A stretch of DNA of 64,000 nucleotides from Sphingosinicella xenopeptidilytica. GTDB taxonomy: Bacteria > Pseudomonadota > Alphaproteobacteria > Sphingomonadales > Sphingomonadaceae. The position numbers were made by a program, and so were the translations under genes. Under the pieces are notes generated by a model that was given only the letters and a program-made list of their open reading frames with translations, had not been told where the DNA came from and searched no databases. The number at the start of each line of letters is the position of its first letter. Position 1 is the stretch's first letter. The stretch is from contig NZ_JBHTIK010000008.1 of the NCBI RefSeq assembly GCF_042676985.1, positions 186,001-250,000 of the forward strand, written 5' to 3'. Below, one piece after another: positions 60,254-64,000 of this stretch.

Positions 60254-62425
60254 TCAGAAGCTGACGCCGAGCGTCACGCCGTAGGTCCGTGGCGGTGCGG
60301 CCCGATCGATATCCGCATTGCCGACTTGTTCGGAGCGTCCGATGTAATACAGCGAGTCCGTGAGGTTGCGGCCCCACACACTTGCCCGGTAGCGCTCATC
60401 GGCCGATGTCCAGGACAGCCCCACGTTGAGGACGGCATAAGACGGCTGCCGAATGCGATTGTCGGGATAGTAGTAGAAGCCATCGTTGTAGGAGACGGAA
60501 ACGTTCGGCGTGAAGGTGCCGATTTCACTTTCGATCTCGTATTGCACGGCCAGATTCCCGGTGAACTTCGGTGTGCTGATCGTCCCGTTGCCGGTCGCGG
60601 TTGTCGGCGGCGGGGCCAGTACACCACTGCTGTCGACGTAGGGAGCGTCCGGATAGGACAGATATTTCCCGTCCAGATAGGCGAGACCACCGGTTATCCG
60701 GAGCGCGCTGGAAAGCTGGGCTTCGAATTCACCCTCGATGCCGCGAATGCGTGCCTTCGGACCGTTGAGCACCGTGGTGCCTCCGGGAACCGGGATCTGC
60801 GCCTGGATATCGCGGTAGTCATACCAGAACGCTGCGAGGTTGAGGCGGAGCTGCCTGTCGAACAGCGTCGATTTCAGACCGACTTCATAGGCATCGTTCG
60901 TTTCCGGCTTGTAAGGCGCGTCGGCGGGTGCGGCGACGTTGTAGCCGCCACTTTTGAAACCACGATTGTACGAGGCATAGGCCATCACGTCGTCGTTCAG
61001 CTTCTGGTCGAGCGAGACACGCCAGGTGAGACGATTGAAGCGCTGGCGCGCATCCGGCACCGGAATCTCCGCGCCGCCCACACTGAACATGTCCGTGACG
61101 AACTTCTGACGTTCCGACGTGTAGCGCAGGCCGGCGGTCACGCGAGTCCCTTCGAAGACTTCATAGGTCGCCTGGCCAAACCCGGCATAGGAGCGGGTCG
61201 ACTGGGAGTCGTTCAGAACGATGAGCGTGCCGGCGAGGTCGACGGTCGCATCGTCAAAGCCCGCCTTCGCATCGTAGTAGTAACCGCCGACCACCCAGTT
61301 GAGTTTGTCGGTGTCACCGCTGAGCTGAAGCTCCTGGCTGAACGTCCTCACCTTTTGCGGGAAGACATCTTCCGTCAGCATTGCCGGCACGCCGTCTTGA
61401 TTGAGGGACCAGGTTGATTTCAGTTTGCGATAGGCCGTGATGCTGGTCAGCGTTATAGCGCCGATCTCCTGATCGATCCTTCCCGATATGCCGCCGGACT
61501 TGCTGCGGGCGAATTCCGGGAAGTTCGAGTTGGCGTTGTAGCGGCCGGGGAATACCGAGCCATCCGGGCCCACGACACCCTTGGCCAGACGATAGGTGTT
61601 GTTATCGAATGCGTAGGCATAGTCGCCTGCGATCACGATCTTCGTCGTATCGGTCGGCTCGATCAGCAGTTTGGAACGCAGCGCAATATTGTCTTTGGCC
61701 TGCTTGCCGACTTCCTCGCCGTTGAACAGGTTCTTGCCGAAACCCTTGCCCTGATTGGCATAAGATACCGCCAGGTCGATGGCGGCCTTGTCCCCAAGGC
61801 CGGTCGTGCCGTAGAAATTGGCTTCGAGAGTATCGTAGTTCCCATATGTGACCTCGGCATTCACCGCCGGGACCATGGATGGGTCCTTTGTGATGATCTG
61901 GATGACGCCGCCCGTCGTGTTGCGGCCGAACAAGGTTCCCTGCGGACCTTTCAGAACTTCGATACGTTCAATGTTATTGAAGCTGAACACGCTGGCCTGC
62001 GGCGACGCATAGTACACGCCGTCCACATAGATCGCGACGGCCTGTTCGACATTGGGTCCGACCAGATTGGTGCCGACACCGCGCAGATAGACGTTGCCTT
62101 CGTTGCCTGTCCTGTTGAAGGTCAGGGCGGGAATGGTAAGCGTCAGGCTCTGGGTGCCGGTCACGCCGGCAACCGCGATCTGGGAACTGGTCACGGCGGC
62201 GACCGAGATCGGAACGTCCTGTAGCCTTTCGCTGCGACGCTGTGCCGTCACGACGATCTCCTGGACGCCGAGGTTATTGTCGTTGTCCACGACATTCTCC
62301 GTCTGGGCGGCCGCGGCCGACGCGCCGCAAAGCGTGAGTGCGATGGAACTCGCGCCGATCAACGGAACCAGGCGCGGAGACCGGTTCGACCGAGATGCGG
62401 TGTCTGTTCGATATCCCTTCAACAT
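60254..62425 (-). CDS. TonB-dependent receptor (second region)
   Basis: A 723-residue receptor of a different subgroup from the island pair. Signal peptide to about SAAAAQT, TonB-box region EIVVTAQRRSERLQDVPISVAAVTSSQ, plug motif IEVLKGPQGTLFGRNTTGGVIQI, barrel ending TYGVTLGVSF. AGGGGAGGA precedes the ATG. It lies 70 bases after the ABM gene and before the SDR, so import and catabolism are linked in one transcript. Ligand unknown. Confidence 0.94.
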   Translation of the reverse strand: MLKGYRTDTASRSNRSPRLVPLIGASSIALTLCGASAAAAQTENVVDNDNNLGVQEIVVTAQRRSERLQDVPISVAAVTSSQIAVAGVTGTQSLTLTIPALTFNRTGNEGNVYLRGVGTNLVGPNVEQAVAIYVDGVYYASPQASVFSFNNIERIEVLKGPQGTLFGRNTTGGVIQIITKDPSMVPAVNAEVTYGNYDTLEANFYGTTGLGDKAAIDLAVSYANQGKGFGKNLFNGEEVGKQAKDNIALRSKLLIEPTDTTKIVIAGDYAYAFDNNTYRLAKGVVGPDGSVFPGRYNANSNFPEFARSKSGGISGRIDQEIGAITLTSITAYRKLKSTWSLNQDGVPAMLTEDVFPQKVRTFSQELQLSGDTDKLNWVVGGYYYDAKAGFDDATVDLAGTLIVLNDSQSTRSYAGFGQATYEVFEGTRVTAGLRYTSERQKFVTDMFSVGGAEIPVPDARQRFNRLTWRVSLDQKLNDDVMAYASYNRGFKSGGYNVAAPADAPYKPETNDAYEVGLKSTLFDRQLRLNLAAFWYDYRDIQAQIPVPGGTTVLNGPKARIRGIEGEFEAQLSSALRITGGLAYLDGKYLSYPDAPYVDSSGVLAPPPTTATGNGTISTPKFTGNLAVQYEIESEIGTFTPNVSVSYNDGFYYYPDNRIRQPSYAVLNVGLSWTSADERYRASVWGRNLTDSLYYIGRSEQVGNADIDRAAPPRTYGVTLGVSF

Positions 62426-62495
62426 ATATATCCTCCCCTAAATATTTAATTTTGATACTATTTGTAGATTTGGCCCGTTCGTCTTACCCGGAAGT

Positions 62496-62822
62496 TCAAT
62501 CCTGTTTCGGGCTGGGTAGGCCCTTTCCAAATTCCAGATTCAGCCAATGCAATTCCCAAGGGGCATCGATGACCGTGAGAAGGTCCTCGAGAGCCTTGTC
62601 ATGCGCGGCACTGCTGGAATGAACCTCGAACGCGCTGTCGTCTGCGTAGCGTTCGTAGAACCAGATCGTATCGGGATCGGATTCCGGCAGGTGCATGATG
62701 TAAAGAAGCGCGCCGGGTTCCTTGGCGACCTGGCTGAACATTGGCTTCAGCATCTCGATCGCTTCCGCCCGCCGCCCGGGGGCTATCTTGAATTTCGCGA
62801 TATGTCCGTTTGTCCGTGCCAT
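62496..62822 (-). CDS. ABM-type small quinol monooxygenase-like protein
   Basis: A 108-residue antibiotic-biosynthesis-monooxygenase-fold protein: NGHIAKFKIAPGRRAEAIEMLKPMFSQVAKEPGALLYIMHLPESDPDTIWFYERYADDSAFEVH. This pattern is shared with YgiN-like quinol monooxygenases and their relatives. It starts 6 bases after the ketopantoate-reductase-like gene and precedes the TonB receptor. A second, partial gene of what may be the same family lies upstream. Confidence 0.88.
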   Translation of the reverse strand: MARTNGHIAKFKIAPGRRAEAIEMLKPMFSQVAKEPGALLYIMHLPESDPDTIWFYERYADDSAFEVHSSSAAHDKALEDLLTVIDAPWELHWLNLEFGKGLPSPKQD

Positions 62823-62828
62823 TTTGTG

Positions 62829-63836
62829 TTACCCTTGGGAGACGGCCGCTGGGCGTTGCTGCGAGGTGAGTCCGGTGAGTGCGGCGTAGAGTTCATCGAG
62901 ACCGAGAGTTCCGGGCTTGGAACCGTCGCGAACCATTCGCTGCACGGTCTCGTGCAGAAACAGATTGATCGGCGTCGGTATGCCCAGCTCCCGCCCGATC
63001 AGTACGACCTCGCCATTGAGATAGGCCACTTCGCTGCTGGTTCCGCGTGCCATGCTCTGCCAGGATGAGCCCCCGGGAAAGGGTTGCCCGTCGATCGTGC
63101 TGAAATTCAGCACGCTGCCAAGGCGCGCTATGACCTGATCGGAAGGAACGTACGAAAGCAAGGCGGCGTCGAGGCACGTCTTGCCTTCTTCACCCGCCAG
63201 TCTTGCAAGGTCGACGAGTTCGGCAATCGTGGAGCCGGATACGGCCTGAAGCCCATTGTTGAGGTTCATCAGGAGCTTCGCACGCTTCCAGGCCATGATG
63301 TCCGGGCGGGCCACGGCATCGAAGCCGGCCGCCTGGAGATCGCGCGCGATCTGATCCGCCGTGCTGTCCGCCCCACCCGGAACGCGACCGATATCAAGAA
63401 TGCCCGGCGATGAGCCCGTATAAATATCGACGTGACCGGGTTTCATATGGGCCGAGGCGATGAATACGAAGCCGCCATAGACCTTAGAGAACTGACGAAG
63501 CGCCAGTCGTTCGTTCTCAACGCCGTTCTGCGCGCACAGGATTATCGTGTCGGGTACCGCCACGACGAGTTCCTGAAGCGCCGCTGCGGTATCCTGCGTT
63601 TTCACCGCCAATACGACGATATCCTGAGCGCCGATGTGGGCTTCATCCGGGCTCCCGACGACATCGACCTTCAGGCGATCGTCGCTGGACGGTGTACGCA
63701 GGCGCATACCACCTTCCTTCAGCGCCCGGAGATTGGCGCCGCGGGCGATAAAGGTGACGTCCGCGCCGGCCTGCAGGAGCCGACCTCCGATCGCGCCGCC
63801 GATCGCGCCTGCGCCATAAACGATATAGCGCTTCAC
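62829..63836 (-). CDS. 2-dehydropantoate 2-reductase family protein (ApbA/PanE-like)
   Basis: A 335-residue NADP-dependent reductase. The Rossmann motif is IVYGAGAIGGAIGGRLLQAG; then VVLAVKTQDTAAAL, ILCAQNGVENE and WKRAKLLMNLNNGLQAVSG with the catalytic Lys. True PanE makes pantoate, but in catabolic operons these proteins often act on other 2-keto acids; context between ABM genes and a TonB receptor argues for that. GTG start; it overlaps the upstream gene's stop in GTGA. Confidence 0.88.
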   Translation of the reverse strand: MKRYIVYGAGAIGGAIGGRLLQAGADVTFIARGANLRALKEGGMRLRTPSSDDRLKVDVVGSPDEAHIGAQDIVVLAVKTQDTAAALQELVVAVPDTIILCAQNGVENERLALRQFSKVYGGFVFIASAHMKPGHVDIYTGSSPGILDIGRVPGGADSTADQIARDLQAAGFDAVARPDIMAWKRAKLLMNLNNGLQAVSGSTIAELVDLARLAGEEGKTCLDAALLSYVPSDQVIARLGSVLNFSTIDGQPFPGGSSWQSMARGTSSEVAYLNGEVVLIGRELGIPTPINLFLHETVQRMVRDGSKPGTLGLDELYAALTGLTSQQRPAAVSQG

Positions 63837-64000
63837 GATGGCGTTCCCTCGCCGCCACCAAGCCCCTTGTTCTCGATGACAAGAAGATTGGTTTCCTCGA
63901 CAGCGCTTGTGACCTGGGGCAGAAGGTCGGTCAGCTTCGCATAAGCTGTGCTGGAATGATGGCGAAGACGGGATTCCTCATCGGCGAAAACCGAATACAG
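63833..64000 (-). CDS. C-terminal end of a probable ABM-type monooxygenase (gene enters from outside)
   Basis: The frame is open to the window edge; 55 residues are visible, from LYSVFADEESRLRHHSSTAY through KLTDLLPQVTSAVEETNLL to the stop. The start YSVFADEESRLRHHSSTAY resembles the C-terminal half of the ABM fold seen in quinol monooxygenases. It overlaps the ketopantoate-reductase-like gene start by 4 bases, so it is part of the same leftward operon. Confidence 0.6.
   Translation of the reverse strand: MYSVFADEESRLRHHSSTAYAKLTDLLPQVTSAVEETNLLVIENKGLGGGEGTPS

Overview
The window is GC-rich DNA with tightly packed operons, four large TonB-dependent receptors, MFS carriers, a short-chain-fatty-acyl regulator (ScfR type) and many catabolic enzymes. 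This suits an alphaproteobacterium of the Sphingomonadales (sphingomonad). That assignment is inferred from gene content and style; no rRNA or other marker gene is present. I found no tRNA, rRNA or CRISPR array.

Layout. (1) 1-4.7 kb: the end of a spore-coat-U-type secreted protein, then a three-gene efflux operon (DHA2 MFS pump, HlyD/EmrA adaptor, NodT outer-membrane lipoprotein). (2) 4.9-11.2 kb: YcaC-like hydrolase, XapX membrane protein, YtcJ-like amidohydrolase and an MFS_3 carrier with a C-terminal ABM-like domain, facing a LysR gene and followed by a pirin gene. The LysR start region and the hydrolase promoter region share a 19-bp motif. (3) 11.4-20.3 kb: a cytochrome c-PQQ sugar dehydrogenase, then a divergent cluster of nitrilase and RraA against a second RraA, LysR, TonB receptor and MFS carrier. 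Both RraA proteins lack the active-site arginine expected of class II aldolases. (4) 20.5-44.8 kb: a catabolic island, described below. (5) 45-53.4 kb: metE under a cobalamin riboswitch, then the 2-methylcitrate genes prpDCB behind a frameshifted thioesterase gene, with scfR divergent. (6) 53.4-54.4 kb: a decayed IS3-family transposase. (7) 54.4-64 kb: a second catabolic region with TetR, amidohydrolase, cupin, DUF1330 and quinone oxidoreductase genes, and on the other strand an operon of ABM protein, ketopantoate-reductase-like protein, second ABM protein, TonB receptor and SDR, which runs off the window.

The 20.5-44.8 kb island is the most interesting part. A leftward operon encodes a Baeyer-Villiger monooxygenase, a periplasmic propeller protein with a haem motif, a small cytochrome c, a fusion of a 2Fe-2S/FAD/NADH reductase to a second FAD oxidoreductase, an epoxide hydrolase and an SDR, followed by a histidine kinase/response regulator pair and a TonB receptor with an NTF2-like protein. 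A rightward operon encodes two acyl-CoA dehydrogenase subunits, an acyl-CoA ligase and a TetR regulator. A third unit encodes an enoyl-CoA hydratase, a Tat-type amidohydrolase, a second TonB receptor closely similar to the first, and an SMP-30-type lactonase. All three units carry one near-palindromic 21-bp operator, and in the first two it sits exactly 30 bp from the start of an identical TTGACA box. The proposed order of work is uptake, epoxide opening, alcohol oxidation, Baeyer-Villiger lactone formation, lactone opening, CoA activation and beta-oxidation of a cyclic or terpenoid substrate. The substrate and order are inference. Propionyl-CoA from such a route could feed the adjacent methylcitrate cycle.
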